Shown here one piece after another: positions 16,561 through 27,175 of a stretch of DNA of 64,000 nt. The notes beneath the pieces were generated by a model that did no database searches, was not told the DNA's origin, and was given only the letters and a program-made list of their open reading frames with translations. Location: positions 124,001-188,000 of the forward strand of contig QCWI01000008.1 in NCBI GenBank assembly GCA_003149635.1, written 5' to 3'. Made by a program: the position numbers and the translations under genes. Every line of letters starts with the position of its first letter. The stretch's first letter is position 1. This DNA is from Fluviicola sp. XM-24bin1. Lineage in GTDB: Bacteria > Bacteroidota > Bacteroidia > Flavobacteriales_D > Crocinitomicaceae.

Positions 16561-19044
16561 ATGCCTGAAAGGAAAACGCTTTTTGTAGACCTCATTCTTC
16601 CGGTTCCCATTCGTAACGAATTCACGTATCGCGTGCCGTTCGACATGAACGATGCCATTTTTAATGGTGCTCGTGTGGTCGTTCCATTCGGACGATCGAA
16701 GCGGATTACCGGAATCGTGACGCGTATTCATGAAACCGTTCCCGAGAATTATCAGGCAAAACTTGTCGAATACATTCTGGATGAACGCCCGATCATTCAT
16801 CCTAATCAATACAGTTTCTGGAAGTGGATTTCCACGTACTACATGGCTCCGATTGGCGACGTAATGAACGCTGCACTTCCTTCCAATTTTAAATTGGCGA
16901 GCGAAACGAAAATTGTGCTTCACCCCGATTTTCAAAAAGACCCACGTTTTTTTACCGAACGTGAATTGGATATTTTGGATGCCCTTGAAATCCGAGAAGT
17001 TTTGGATCTCAAAGAAATTTCCGAAATCGTGGGTATCAAAACGATTCAACCGGTTATCAAAGCATTGATTGATAAGAAGGCCGTTTTGTCTTTAGAGGAA
17101 TTGAACGAGAAATTCATTCCGAAAACCAAAATGTTCGTAGGTTTCACCGAAGATTTTCAAAACGAAGATTTACTTGAAGCCTTCATTGCGGAATTGGACG
17201 TTGTGAAAAGCAAAGAGAAGCAACTCAATGCATTGTTGGGTATTCTTCGACACGTAAAGGTAGGAACCAATGAAACGGAAGTTGTTTTACGAAAGACTCT
17301 CATCGACGAAGGCGTTTCACAATCTTCACTGAATACACTGGAGAAGCAAGGTGTCGTTTTTCAGGAAAAAATGGAAGTCTCCCGTTTGGAAGGGAATCCC
17401 TATGATGGAACCTCATTCAAGGAACTCTCTCCTTCGCAAAAGGTCGCATTGGAAGAAACACGCGCTGGATTCGACAATGAGAAAGTTGTACTCCTTCACG
17501 GCGTTACGGGATCAGGAAAAACAGAAATTTACGTTCAGTTAATTCAAGAACATCTCGACCGAGGAAAACAGGTGTTGTTTTTGCTCCCGGAAATAGCATT
17601 GACAACTCAGCTAATTCAGCGATTGTCCGCTTATTTCGGCGATCAGATTGGCGTATATCACTCCAAATTCAATCAGAACGAGCGGGTAGAAATTTGGAAT
17701 CACGTTTTGAATGACGATCCGAACAAGTTCCGCATTATTCTTGGAGCACGGTCTTCGATTTTCCTTCCATTTAGCAATCTTGGATTGATCATCGTCGATG
17801 AAGAGCACGAATCATCTTTCAAACAATACGATCCATCTCCTCGCTATAACGCCAGAGATTGTGCGATAGTACTGAGCAAAATCCATAAAGCCAGCATCGT
17901 TTTAGGATCTGCAACTCCATCCATTGAGAGCTATCACAACGCAAAAGCAGGAAAATATGAGTTGGTCTCATTGACTGACCGTTTTGGAGCGAACTTGCTT
18001 CCGGAAATATTGATTGCGAACGTTCGAAAAGAACGCAAACAGAAAAGCATGCAATCACATTTCACGAATTACTTGATGGAACACATTCGTGAGCATTTGA
18101 ACCTGGAAGAACAAGTCATTCTTTTCCAAAACCGTCGTGGTTATACGCCTATGTGGATGTGTGAAGTGTGCAATTGGACGCCGAAATGCGTGAATTGTGA
18201 TGTCTCTCTGACCTATCACAAGCACAGCAACAATCTGAAATGTCACTATTGTAGCTACACTACTCCACCGATTGGATCGTGTAAAGCTTGCGGTAGCAAT
18301 CGACTTAAAATGCTGGGCTTTGGTACCGAAAAGATTGAGGATGAGCTATCGGTCTTGTTCCCGGATAAAGTGGTGAAACGATTGGATTTGGATACAACAC
18401 GATCCAAGAACGCTTACGCGAATATTCTGGATGAGTTTGATAACGGCCACATCGATATTTTGATCGGAACGCAAATGATCACCAAAGGACTGGATTTCGA
18501 CAATGTCAATCTAGTGGGGATTCTGGATGCCGATATGCTTCTGAACCGTGCTGATTTTCGAGCTTTTGAACGCTCATTTCAGTTAATGACACAGGTGGCA
18601 GGTCGATCTGGAAGGCGTGATAAACGTGGTAAAGTGATCGTTCAAACAGGAGATCCGGATCATTGGGTAATTGAAAAAGTGACTCAACACGATTTCATAG
18701 GATTCTACGATGCGGAAATAATCGAACGAAAGAATTACTTCTATCCTCCTTATTTCAAGGTGATTGAAATCACGTTGAAACACAGAGATGAAAACGAATT
18801 GAATCGTGCAGCTTCTGAATTAGCAAGCAAGCTCCGAGAAACGTTCAAGGAAAGAGTTCTAGGGCCAGAGTTTCCGGTTGTGAAGCGCATTTACAACCAG
18901 TATTTGAAGAAAATTACGCTGAAAGTGGAACGAGAGGCCAATGATAAAAAAGTAAAGGAGCGCATAGCTTTCATCATGGATGAGTTCTTTGGCGCTCCTA
19001 ATAATAAGTCAATTCGCTCGATTATCGATGTCGACCCCGCTTAG
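16561..19044 (+). CDS. priA: Primosomal protein N' (replication restart helicase PriA)
   Basis: 827 residues. The N-terminal 3'-DNA-binding domain (about 5-105) is followed by a superfamily 2 helicase core with Walker A GVTGSGKT (314-321), DEEH (413-416) and the motif VLGSATPS. The inserted zinc-binding region (about 534-580) has four CxxC pairs: CEVC, CVNC, CHYC and CKAC. The C-terminal helicase half includes [11 protein letters not shown] and QVAGRSGR. The protein reloads the replisome at stalled forks. TACCTTTA a few bases before the ATG resembles a -7 box. The stop overlaps that of the convergent rpoD. Confidence 0.97.
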   Translation: MPERKTLFVDLILPVPIRNEFTYRVPFDMNDAIFNGARVVVPFGRSKRITGIVTRIHETVPENYQAKLVEYILDERPIIHPNQYSFWKWISTYYMAPIGDVMNAALPSNFKLASETKIVLHPDFQKDPRFFTERELDILDALEIREVLDLKEISEIVGIKTIQPVIKALIDKKAVLSLEELNEKFIPKTKMFVGFTEDFQNEDLLEAFIAELDVVKSKEKQLNALLGILRHVKVGTNETEVVLRKTLIDEGVSQSSLNTLEKQGVVFQEKMEVSRLEGNPYDGTSFKELSPSQKVALEETRAGFDNEKVVLLHGVTGSGKTEIYVQLIQEHLDRGKQVLFLLPEIALTTQLIQRLSAYFGDQIGVYHSKFNQNERVEIWNHVLNDDPNKFRIILGARSSIFLPFSNLGLIIVDEEHESSFKQYDPSPRYNARDCAIVLSKIHKASIVLGSATPSIESYHNAKAGKYELVSLTDRFGANLLPEILIANVRKERKQKSMQSHFTNYLMEHIREHLNLEEQVILFQNRRGYTPMWMCEVCNWTPKCVNCDVSLTYHKHSNNLKCHYCSYTTPPIGSCKACGSNRLKMLGFGTEKIEDELSVLFPDKVVKRLDLDTTRSKNAYANILDEFDNGHIDILIGTQMITKGLDFDNVNLVGILDADMLLNRADFRAFERSFQLMTQVAGRSGRRDKRGKVIVQTGDPDHWVIEKVTQHDFIGFYDAEIIERKNYFYPPYFKVIEITLKHRDENELNRAASELASKLRETFKERVLGPEFPVVKRIYNQYLKKITLKVEREANDKKVKERIAFIMDEFFGAPNNKSIRSIIDVDPA

Positions 19045-19910
19045 CCAAGGTATGATTGTAGCATCCTGCTGCGGGAAGTATGTTTCAATCGACGAATCGC
19101 TTTCTCTTTAATTTGTCTGACACGCTCGCGCGTCAATTCAAATCGTTCTCCAATTTCTTCCAATGTCATAGGATGTTTCCCATTCAATCCGAAGTACAAA
19201 CGAACCACATCTCCCTCACGGGAAGTCAAGGTAGATAGGGATCGCTCAATGTCTTTACGCAAAGATTCCAGTACTAAGTTTTTCTCAGGCCCTGGTAATG
19301 CGTCGTTTGGCAAGATATCGTACATGCTAGATGAGGATTGATCATCAGCAACAAGCGGTGCATCCATGGATACGTGACGCCCGTTGTTTTTCATCGAATT
19401 TCGAATGTCGTTTACAGAAACCTCCAACTCTTCAGCCAATTCTTCAGCAGAAGGCGGACGCTCCAAACGTTGTTCTAGTTCCGAATACGCTCTATTTATC
19501 TTGTTGATTGTTCCAATTTTGTTCAATGGCAAACGCACAATTCGAGCTTGCTCGGCCAAGGCTTGCAAGATCGATTGACGAATCCACCAAACGGCGTAAG
19601 AAATAAATTTAAATCCACGTGTTTCGTCAAAACGTTCAGCCGCTTTGATCAGTCCCATATTACCTTCGTTAATCAAATCTGGCAATGACATTCCCTGATT
19701 TTGATACTGTTTGGCTACGGATACTACGAATCGTAGATTTGCTTTTGTTAATCGCTCCAACGCTGCTTTATCCCCTTCCCTAATGCGCTGCGCGAGACGT
19801 ACCTCTTCATCCGCCGTAATCAATTCGACACGACCGATTTCTTGAAGGTATTTGTCAAGTGACGCCGTCTCACGGTTAGTCACCTGCTTGGCTATCTTTA
19901 ACTGTCTCAT
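19041..19910 (-). CDS. rpoD: Primary sigma-70 factor, short form without region 1.1
   Basis: 289 residues. Region 1.2 ([15 protein letters not shown]), region 2 with [13 protein letters not shown] and the -10 recognition helix ending AVWWIRQSI, region 3 (about 130-205), and region 4 with an HTH ending [17 protein letters not shown] are all present. The absence of region 1.1 is usual for the Bacteroidota housekeeping sigma factor, which recognises TTTG/TAnnTTTG promoters like those seen near several genes here. It converges on priA with a 4-base overlap. Confidence 0.96.
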   Translation of the reverse strand: MRQLKIAKQVTNRETASLDKYLQEIGRVELITADEEVRLAQRIREGDKAALERLTKANLRFVVSVAKQYQNQGMSLPDLINEGNMGLIKAAERFDETRGFKFISYAVWWIRQSILQALAEQARIVRLPLNKIGTINKINRAYSELEQRLERPPSAEELAEELEVSVNDIRNSMKNNGRHVSMDAPLVADDQSSSSMYDILPNDALPGPEKNLVLESLRKDIERSLSTLTSREGDVVRLYFGLNGKHPMTLEEIGERFELTRERVRQIKEKAIRRLKHTSRSRMLQSYLG

Positions 19911-20050
19911 AAAATCGCTTAGTTGCTTCTTACATATAAAACAACGATAGTCAATCCGTTACGGTTGGAAAATTTTAGAGTATTTCTACTAATTAATGAA
20001 TATTCATCTAGAATGATTGAACATTTTTAGGCGGTCAGTGAAGGGAATTG

Positions 20051-20058
20051 TAGTTTTG
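20051..20058 (+). promoter_or_regulatory. TAnnTTTG -7 box for the phosphatase operon
   Basis: TAGTTTTG matches TAnnTTTG, with the ATG only 4 bases further on at 20063. Transcription would therefore start at or next to the start codon, giving an almost leaderless mRNA. Confidence 0.45.
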
Positions 20059-20062
20059 CATC

Positions 20063-20521
20063 ATGAAAATTTTGATGGTTTGTTTGGGAAATATCTGCCG
20101 CTCCCCCATGGCGGATGGTCTGCTTCGTGCGAAGGTAGCACAAGAAAGTTTGGACATTGAAGTCGATTCAGCCGGAACCTCTGGTTACCACGTTGGAGAT
20201 ACCCCTGATCCTCGCATGCGCGCCACGGCGAAAAGTATGGGTGTGAACATCGATGACTTGACGTCGCGACAGTTTGTTCAGGCAGATTATGATCGTTTTG
20301 ATGTGATTTACGCCATGGATGAAAGCAATCGTGATAATATGTTCCGATTGGCTCGAAACGAGGAAGACAAACAAAAAGTCAAATTGATTCTGAACGAAAT
20401 TTATCCGGGCGAGAACATGTCAGTTCCTGATCCTTATTACGGAGGCGATCAAGGTTTCATTGATGTATTCAATATGTTGGATGAAGCAACGTCAAAAATT
20501 ATTTCAGATATAAAAGGATGA
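20063..20521 (+). CDS. Low-molecular-weight protein tyrosine phosphatase
   Basis: 152 residues, normal for the family. The P-loop C-X5-R is at the very N-terminus (Cys7 to Arg13 in VCLGNICRSPMADG), and the general acid Asp123 lies in PDPYYGGDQGF. The family dephosphorylates tyrosine on cytoplasmic proteins or, in related members, phosphoarginine; no partner kinase is seen nearby. It overlaps the next gene by four bases (ATGA), indicating translational coupling. Confidence 0.93.
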   Translation: MKILMVCLGNICRSPMADGLLRAKVAQESLDIEVDSAGTSGYHVGDTPDPRMRATAKSMGVNIDDLTSRQFVQADYDRFDVIYAMDESNRDNMFRLARNEEDKQKVKLILNEIYPGENMSVPDPYYGGDQGFIDVFNMLDEATSKIISDIKG

Positions 20522-21231
20522 AAAAAGGAACAATTTACATGCTTCCTACTTTAATAGGAGGAGAAAATGCGCAAGATGTAATTCCAGCTGAAGTAATTCA
20601 GAAAACGATTGAATTGCGCTGCTTTATTGTAGAAAATATCAAAACGGCCCGACGCTACTTGCGCAAATTGGATCGCGAGTTTCCGATTGATGACTCCACT
20701 TTTTTCATTCTCAACAAAAAAACCGATGCCTCCGAATTCCGAAAGTTCATTCAACCTGCATTGAAGGGAGAAGACATTGGAATCATGTCAGAAGCTGGTT
20801 GTCCGGGAGTTGCCGATCCCGGAGCTGGAGTTGTTGCAGTGGCACATTCTAATGGAATTCACGTAAAACCTCTCGTTGGCCCATCCTCTATTTTATTAGC
20901 GCTCATGGGAAGCGGATTCTCAGGACAGGAATTTGCCTTTCACGGTTATTTGCCAAAAGATCGAAAAGATCGCATCCGAAAACTAAGAGATTTCGAAGCA
21001 GATACGCGCAGAACTGGAATGACGCACTTATTCATGGATACCCCGTTCCGAAATATGAATGTACTGGAAGACCTTCTCAACGAGTTAAACGATGCAACCA
21101 TGCTTTCCATCGCTTCCAATATCACGGTTGGAGATGAAAACATTCAAACGATGTCCGTTGTCGATTGGCGCGAAAAAGCTTACGATTTGAGCAAGAAACC
21201 GACCATCTTCTCTATCGGTCGAATCCAGTAA
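20518..21231 (+). CDS. SAM-dependent methyltransferase of the tetrapyrrole methylase fold (RsmI-like)
   Basis: 237 residues. The fold is indicated by GIMSEAGCPGVADPGAGVV and KPLVGPSSILLALMGSGFSGQEFAFHGYLP, which parallel RsmI (16S rRNA 2'-O-methyl-C1402). It differs from classical RsmI by a diverged N-terminus (IYMLPTLIGGENAQDVIP rather than the usual VATPIGNL-type start) and a shorter C-terminus. Bacteroidota commonly carry both RsmI and this paralogue, so the substrate is uncertain. It is translationally coupled to the LMW phosphatase. Confidence 0.82.
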   Translation: MKKGTIYMLPTLIGGENAQDVIPAEVIQKTIELRCFIVENIKTARRYLRKLDREFPIDDSTFFILNKKTDASEFRKFIQPALKGEDIGIMSEAGCPGVADPGAGVVAVAHSNGIHVKPLVGPSSILLALMGSGFSGQEFAFHGYLPKDRKDRIRKLRDFEADTRRTGMTHLFMDTPFRNMNVLEDLLNELNDATMLSIASNITVGDENIQTMSVVDWREKAYDLSKKPTIFSIGRIQ

Positions 21232-21570
21232 TTCTCAATAGAACTGGACGTATTTACTATGCGTACATCGTACAATTTTCATTGGATTATAAATAATTCA
21301 ACAGGAATCAATTGAAAATCAGCACGCATTAAACCATTGAAAAAGTGCGATTTAAATTGATTAATCATCGAATCCATCCAAATTTTTCAACTAAAAAAAC
21401 CAATTTTTTCAACAAAAAACGGAATCCTCTTCCCCTCTAAAACCCTTTATTGGCGCTTGATTTCGTGTTTTTTTTTTAATAACTAATTCATATTAGTGTT
21501 AAGAATTAATGTTTTTTTAAATGATAAAGCTTTCTTAATTTGGAGGCTTAAACCAATAACTAAACTAGCG
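21232..21570 (+). other. AT-rich leader upstream of the secreted protease
   Basis: About 340 bases without a credible gene. It contains two near-identical runs, ATTTTTCAACTAAAAAAACC and ATTTTTTCAACAAAAAAC (about 21379-21420), a T10 tract near 21469-21478, and TTAATTTGG about 30 bases before the ATG, one base off a -7 box. An in-frame ATG lies at 21496, but the 25 residues between it and 21571 do not look like a signal peptide. Confidence 0.5.
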
Positions 21571-24500
21571 ATGAAAACCTCTCTAATTGTGCGCCTCACC
21601 GCGCTACTCTTGGTATTTCATGTATTTGGCCTACAAGCTACTGCTCAAAGTGCCAAAAGTTCATCTCTCAGTGCCACAGCACCTTGGACTAACATGAAAG
21701 AAACAAACATTCCAATTTCTGGAACGCGCTACATTACTCCGACAGAGTATAGAACAGTGAAACTGGATGAGACATATTTGAGCTCAATTCTAGATGCGGC
21801 GCCATTAAGATTCTCGCCTACGGCACAATCAACAATGGTCACACTGGACCTTCCTTTGCCTGATGGTACTATGGAGACATTCCGAATTGAGAATGCACCA
21901 GTAATGGAAGCATCCTTACAAGCAATGTATCCAAACATTCGAACTTTTACGGGAGTCAGCATCTCCGATCCAGGTAAAACTGCTCGAATTGATCATACAC
22001 CACAAGGATTCCATGGTATGATCATGATTGCTGGTGCCTCAACAGTCTACATTGACCCTTATTCTTTCGGAGGAGGTGACACTGAGCACTACATTGTTTA
22101 CGAAAGAACACATTTTAGATCTTCAGCTGTGAAAAGTGCTGATTGTGCCGTCACAACTACTACGACAACACAACCAGTAGATCCTACCGCGATGAGCTTT
22201 GGCTCTTGTGAATTAAGAACCTATCGTTTGGCTCTTGCAGCGACCGGAGAGTACACCGCATTTCACGGTGGAACAGTTGCCGCTGCCGCAGCAGCACAGG
22301 TTACTACCATGAACCGTGTAAACGGAGTTTATGAAAGAGATGCAGCAATTACAATGGTAATTGTCGCTGGAAATAACAATCTAATTTTCACTAATTCAGC
22401 AACAGACCCTTACACGAACAACGACGGATTTACAATGCTTGGTGAGAACCAAACAGAAGTTGACGCTACTATAGGTAATGCTAACTATGACATCGGACAC
22501 GTATTCTCGACTGGCGGTGGTGGTATCGCTGGACTCGGAGTAGTTTGTTCTACAGGGAATAAAGCTCGCGGTGTAACAGGGAGCTCTGCTCCAGTAGGTG
22601 ATCCATTCGATATTGACTACGTATGTCATGAAATGGGACACCAGTTCGCAGCCAATCATACACAAAACAACAACTGTAATAGAAATAACGCAACAGCAAT
22701 GGAACCAGGAAGTGCCAGTACTATCATGGGATATGCTGGTATCTGTGCTCCTAACGTTCAAAGTAACAGTGACGACCATTTTCACGGGGTGAGTTTGGAA
22801 GAGATTGGTTCATTTATCACGGGTGTTGGACATACTTGTCCCGTTGTTACTCCTCTATCTAACACTGCACCTACAATAACTGGTACCAACGCCGCTGGAA
22901 TATATGTCCCTTCTGGAACGCCATTTTCATTAACTGCGACAGCAACTGATCCTGATGGTGACATACTGACGTATAACTGGGAACAGATGGATAATCAGGT
23001 AGCAACAATGCCACCTGTATCCACGGCCACTGGAGGTCCAGCATTTCGTAGTTTTTCGTCATCTACAGATCCGACACGCTATTTCCCAAATCTAACAGCA
23101 TTAGCAGCTGGAGGACCTTTTACTTGGGAAGTTTTACCGACAGTAACAAGAACAATGAACTTCAGATGTGTAGTTCGAGACAATGCTGCAGGTGGTGGAT
23201 GTAATGACCATACCGATGTTACAATTAATATTGATGGAGGCTCAGGACCGTTTGTTGTTACATATCCATCTGCTACGGGAATTGTTTGGAACGGACTGAC
23301 AACGGAAACCGTAACTTGGGATGTTGCAGGAACAACCAATGCTCCAGTAAACTGTGCCAACGTAGATATTCTTCTTTCTACAGATGGTGGTTTGACATAT
23401 CCAACAGTATTGGCGACAAATACACAAAATGATGGTTCCCAAGCTATTACTGTACCGAACACTCCAACAACTACTGCTCGAGTTATGGTAAGAAGTGCCA
23501 GCGGAACTTTCTTTGATATTTCTGATAACAACTTCGAAATTACTGGTGCAACTTTCGATTACACACTTACAACAACCAACAATGTACAAACCGTATGTTC
23601 ACCAAATGATGCTGTTTATACAATAGACATTGGTGAAATAGGAGGGTATTCAGATCCGGTGACTTTATCTGTATCTGGTTTACCAGCAGGAGCGACTTCT
23701 AGCTTTAGTGTGAATCCGGTAACTCCTGTAGGGAGCACGGTTTTGACAATTTCTAACACAGGTGCTGTAACACCAGGTTCTTACACGTTCTCAGTTGATG
23801 CTACTAGTACCTCTGGTCCAAAAACGCTTTCTTTAGATCTTAACATTAACAATGGATCTCCAGCAGCTGTAACACTAACAGCACCTGCGGACGCAGCAAC
23901 CGGGGTTTCTACAGGAACCACATTTACATGGACTGCGTCACCTGAAAGTGGAGCAACTTATGAAATAGATATCGCAGCGGACCCAGGATTTACAACAATC
24001 ATTGATAACGCAACAGGATTAGCGACAAACTCATACACATCTGCAAGTTTGAGCGCCTCAACCACGTATTATTGGCGTGTCAGAGTGGTTACGGGATGTG
24101 GTAACTCTCCATACTCAGCGACCTTCTCTTTCACAACGAGTTCTTGTAACACTTATACTTCAACGAATGTTCCAGTAGCAATTTCTGCATCAGGAACACC
24201 AACTGTTACCTCAACAATTACAGTTCCTGCAACAGGAACAATCAGTGATTTGAATGTTGTTCAATTGGTAGGAAATCACACGTACATCAGTGACTTGACG
24301 TTTACTTTAACAAGTCCGATTGGAACCAACGTGATTCTGATGGATCAAGTATGTACAACGCAGGATGACTTCGATATCGCCTTTGATGATGCATCAGCTC
24401 AGGCATATGGTTCTATTCCATGTCCACCAGTTGGAGGAGGAATTTACCAACCAAACCAAGTATTGAGCGCATTTAACGGTGAGAACCCGAACGGAGTTTG

Positions 24501-26664
24501 GACGTTGACAATTGCAGATGCTTTCAACTTGGATGGTGGAGCATTGACCGGATGGGCGATTGAAATTTGTACCACTCCAGTAGCATGTGTTGATCCAGAC
24601 GTACCAACAGTTACTGCCGCGGCAGGCCCTCATTGTGAAGGTGATGTTTTGACATTAAACATTGCAGGAAACTTGAATGATGCGACACAATGGTCTATTT
24701 ACTCAGGTTCTTGTGGAGGTACGCTTCTTGGTACAACTGCAACGGGAACATTTGACGTAACACTTGCTGCAGGTACTAACGATTATTTCGTACGCGGTGA
24801 AGGTGGATGTGTTACCCAAGGAACGTGTGGAACGATTTCCATTTCAGCGACAGCGACACCAGCAGCGCCAACAGTAACAGTAGTTGACAACTGTGGATCG
24901 TCGACATTGACCGCAACTGGAACCAACTTAGTTTGGTCAACCGGAGCAACAACGGCATCTATCACAGTAACAACTGCGGGAGCCTACACGGTAACTCAAA
25001 CAGTTGGCGGATGTACAAGTCCAGCGGGAACGGGAACTGCGAACCCAACTCCGATCCCATCAGCTTCGACAGTAACAGTAGTTGACAACTGTGGATCATC
25101 TACATTGACAGCAACAGGAACGAACTTAGTTTGGTCAACAGGAGCAACAACAAGTTCTATTACAGTAACAACTGCAGGAGCATATACGGTAACGCAAACA
25201 GTTGGGGGATGTACAAGTACGAACGGATCAGGAACCGCTGCTCCAATTGCAATTCCTTCTGCACCAACGGTAACAGTAGTTGACGGATGTGGATCATCGA
25301 CCTTGACCGCAACAGGAACTAACTTGTTATGGTCAACAGGTGAAACGACTGCATCTATTACAGTAACATCTGCCGGAGTTTACACAGTAACACAAACGGT
25401 AGGAGGATGTACAAGTGCTCCGGGATCAGGAACAGCTGCTCCATTAGCAGTGCCAACAATAACTGCCGGAACAATTACGAATCCATCAACATGTGGAAAC
25501 AACGACGGATCCATTGTAGTGAATGGATCTGGATCAGGAACAGTAACTTGGACAGGAACATCGTCAGGAAACAGTGGAGGTGTTGTGACATTACCATACA
25601 CAATCTCAGGTTTGACTGCTGGTTCATACGCAATCACCTTCGACAACGGATGTGTTTCTAATACATTGAATGAGATCTTAACAGACCCTTCAGCACCGGC
25701 GGCGCCTGTTGTTACAGTTGTTAACGACTGTGGATCATCCACTTTAACGGCAACCGGAACGAATTTGTTATGGTCAACGGGGGCTAATACAGCTTCAATT
25801 ACAGTAACAACTGCAGGAGTTTATACGGTAACACAAACAGTTAGTGGATGTACAAGTCCAAGCGGAACGGCAACAGCTAGTCCGTTGGTGATCCCTTCAC
25901 CAACAACTGAAACTATTTCTGCATGTGGTTCTTACACTTGGCAGGCTAATGGTACGACGTATACTTCATCTGGATCATTCACGGAAGTGCTTACAGCAGC
26001 TAACGGCTGTGATTCGACAGTAACGCTTGACTTGACAATAAATTCAGCAACGTCTGGAACAGATGTGCAAACGTCTTGCGGACCGTTTACATGGATTGAC
26101 GGAAATACGTACTCTAGTTCTACGAATACACCGACATATACGATTGCAAGTGGAGCATCTAACGGATGTGACTCTGTAGTAACATTGTTGCTGACGGTAA
26201 CTACTGTAGACAATGGAGTAACTCAAGTAGATTACAATACACTTCAAGCTGATTACGTCTTCGGAACGTACCAGTGGATCGATTGTGATAATAACAACGC
26301 ACCAATTGCGGGAGCTACGAGTCATGTATTCGACGCGACTGCCAACGGAAACTACGCGGTGATTATTACAGACGGAGCGTGTTCAGACACTTCTATGTGT
26401 ATGCCAATTACAACCATCGGATTGGAGGAATTCGAAGGAGCTTCTTTCGAGATTTACCCGAACCCAACGGATGGTGAATTGACGGTAGATGTTGATGAAC
26501 TGGATGTGAAATCGTTCACATTATACGACGCGACAGGACGCGTGGTGATGACAGGTGAACTTCACGAAGGCATCAACCAGATCACCATTGCGGATTTGGC
26601 AAGAGGAACCTACACGTTCGAATTGAATGGATACAATGCAATTCGATCGATAGTGAAAATGTAA
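21571..26664 (+). CDS. Secreted reprolysin-type metalloprotease with repeats and T9SS sorting domain
   Basis: 1697 residues from ATG 21571, chosen because a signal peptide follows at once (MKTSLIVRLTALLLVFHVFG). After a propeptide (about 25-195), the metzincin domain has HEMGHQFAANH (His353, His357, His363 as zinc ligands, Glu354 as base) and the Met-turn IMGYAG. Then come Ig/cadherin-like and Fn3-like modules, a P-domain-like beta sandwich (LTSPIGTNVILMD to GWAIEIC, about 910-1005), three tandem 66-residue repeats and a fourth after a SprB-like module, and a T9SS type A C-terminus (FEIYPNPTDGELTV to RSIVKM). It is probably exported by the T9SS and surface-bound, digesting external protein. 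A strong terminator follows. Confidence 0.93.
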   Translation: MKTSLIVRLTALLLVFHVFGLQATAQSAKSSSLSATAPWTNMKETNIPISGTRYITPTEYRTVKLDETYLSSILDAAPLRFSPTAQSTMVTLDLPLPDGTMETFRIENAPVMEASLQAMYPNIRTFTGVSISDPGKTARIDHTPQGFHGMIMIAGASTVYIDPYSFGGGDTEHYIVYERTHFRSSAVKSADCAVTTTTTTQPVDPTAMSFGSCELRTYRLALAATGEYTAFHGGTVAAAAAAQVTTMNRVNGVYERDAAITMVIVAGNNNLIFTNSATDPYTNNDGFTMLGENQTEVDATIGNANYDIGHVFSTGGGGIAGLGVVCSTGNKARGVTGSSAPVGDPFDIDYVCHEMGHQFAANHTQNNNCNRNNATAMEPGSASTIMGYAGICAPNVQSNSDDHFHGVSLEEIGSFITGVGHTCPVVTPLSNTAPTITGTNAAGIYVPSGTPFSLTATATDPDGDILTYNWEQMDNQVATMPPVSTATGGPAFRSFSSSTDPTRYFPNLTALAAGGPFTWEVLPTVTRTMNFRCVVRDNAAGGGCNDHTDVTINIDGGSGPFVVTYPSATGIVWNGLTTETVTWDVAGTTNAPVNCANVDILLSTDGGLTYPTVLATNTQNDGSQAITVPNTPTTTARVMVRSASGTFFDISDNNFEITGATFDYTLTTTNNVQTVCSPNDAVYTIDIGEIGGYSDPVTLSVSGLPAGATSSFSVNPVTPVGSTVLTISNTGAVTPGSYTFSVDATSTSGPKTLSLDLNINNGSPAAVTLTAPADAATGVSTGTTFTWTASPESGATYEIDIAADPGFTTIIDNATGLATNSYTSASLSASTTYYWRVRVVTGCGNSPYSATFSFTTSSCNTYTSTNVPVAISASGTPTVTSTITVPATGTISDLNVVQLVGNHTYISDLTFTLTSPIGTNVILMDQVCTTQDDFDIAFDDASAQAYGSIPCPPVGGGIYQPNQVLSAFNGENPNGVWTLTIADAFNLDGGALTGWAIEICTTPVACVDPDVPTVTAAAGPHCEGDVLTLNIAGNLNDATQWSIYSGSCGGTLLGTTATGTFDVTLAAGTNDYFVRGEGGCVTQGTCGTISISATATPAAPTVTVVDNCGSSTLTATGTNLVWSTGATTASITVTTAGAYTVTQTVGGCTSPAGTGTANPTPIPSASTVTVVDNCGSSTLTATGTNLVWSTGATTSSITVTTAGAYTVTQTVGGCTSTNGSGTAAPIAIPSAPTVTVVDGCGSSTLTATGTNLLWSTGETTASITVTSAGVYTVTQTVGGCTSAPGSGTAAPLAVPTITAGTITNPSTCGNNDGSIVVNGSGSGTVTWTGTSSGNSGGVVTLPYTISGLTAGSYAITFDNGCVSNTLNEILTDPSAPAAPVVTVVNDCGSSTLTATGTNLLWSTGANTASITVTTAGVYTVTQTVSGCTSPSGTATASPLVIPSPTTETISACGSYTWQANGTTYTSSGSFTEVLTAANGCDSTVTLDLTINSATSGTDVQTSCGPFTWIDGNTYSSSTNTPTYTIASGASNGCDSVVTLLLTVTTVDNGVTQVDYNTLQADYVFGTYQWIDCDNNNAPIAGATSHVFDATANGNYAVIITDGACSDTSMCMPITTIGLEEFEGASFEIYPNPTDGELTVDVDELDVKSFTLYDATGRVVMTGELHEGINQITIADLARGTYTFELNGYNAIRSIVKM
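24868..25900 (+). repeat. 198-bp tandem repeats inside the protease gene
   Basis: Three consecutive copies begin at about 24871, 25069 and 25267, spaced exactly 198 bases (66 codons). Each encodes VTVVDxCGSSTLTATGTNL, then WSTGxTTxSITVTxAG, then YTVTQTVGGCTS. A fourth copy begins near 25709 after an inserted SprB-like module of about 230 bases. Conservation is high at DNA level between copies 1 and 2, which suggests recent duplication or gene conversion. Confidence 0.9.
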
Positions 26665-26685
26665 AACCAACACTACAATAAGAGT

Positions 26686-26714
26686 AAAGGCGCTGAGTGA
26701 TCAGCGCCTTTTTT
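26686..26714 (+). terminator. Rho-independent terminator of the protease gene
   Basis: AAAGGCGCTGA - GTGA - TCAGCGCCTTT is a perfect 11-pair stem with a four-base loop, followed by T to 26714. It begins 22 bases after the stop. Confidence 0.95.
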
Positions 26715-27175
26715 AATTTATAATCTTTTAGGGTGCTGGAACAAACTATACAGTCAGTATGTTTAGCTGGCACATCCAATACATGCAAAACAGTGTGTGT
26801 TTTTTTACCACAAAGGACACAAAGGCACGAGGAATCCCAGAGTATGAGAGTGCACAAGGGATTATGACGTCGTCATAATCTTGTGTCCCTTTTCGAAAGT
26901 AATTGCATCCTTATAATTTAGTATCCATTGTGCCTTCGTGGTCGGCACTAAACTCTGGACAACTCATATTTATTCTAGGAACTAGCAATCTCAACTGGGA
27001 AGTGGACATCGCCTTTACAATTCTACTTTTGGATTGTGATTCAACTCATCGACTAAGGACTGGCAATCCATTCAAAATTCATGATCCCTAATTCCTTATT
27101 CATTATTTAAATGTGTCCCTCGGCTATCTCGCCAGCCTGGCTCGGCCTCAGTCTTTCGAAAGCTAACGCTTTCTC
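26715..27175. repeat. Non-coding region with nested palindromes (dispersed-repeat-like)
   Basis: About 460 bases without a credible gene. GATTATGACG T CGTCATAATC at 26860-26880 is a perfect inverted repeat, extended by CACAA (26853-26857) and TTGTG (26881-26885). An outer imperfect pair, CCACAAAGGACACAAAGG near 26808 and CCATTGTGCCTTCGTGG at 26925-26941, encloses it, so the whole 26808-26941 segment can fold as one long hairpin. Further right lie ATTCCTTATTCATTATTT (27089-27106), found again at 32332-32349, and a GC-rich stretch CTCGGCTATCTCGCCAGCCT. It may be an array of intergenic repeat elements. Confidence 0.6.

Noticed and set aside
21496-21570. An upstream ATG that would lengthen the protease N-terminus by 25 residues.
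   Set aside because: The added residues are not a signal sequence, whereas ATG 21571 starts a clear one.
23079-26325. Many long minus-strand and other-frame open frames inside the secreted protease.
   Set aside because: They are shadows of the Thr/Val/Gly-rich repetitive coding sequence, with no domain or start signal.
26903-27091. A 62-codon plus-strand open frame in the gap after the protease.
   Set aside because: No homology that I recognise, poor codon pattern, and it crosses the palindromic repeat segment; it looks like chance.
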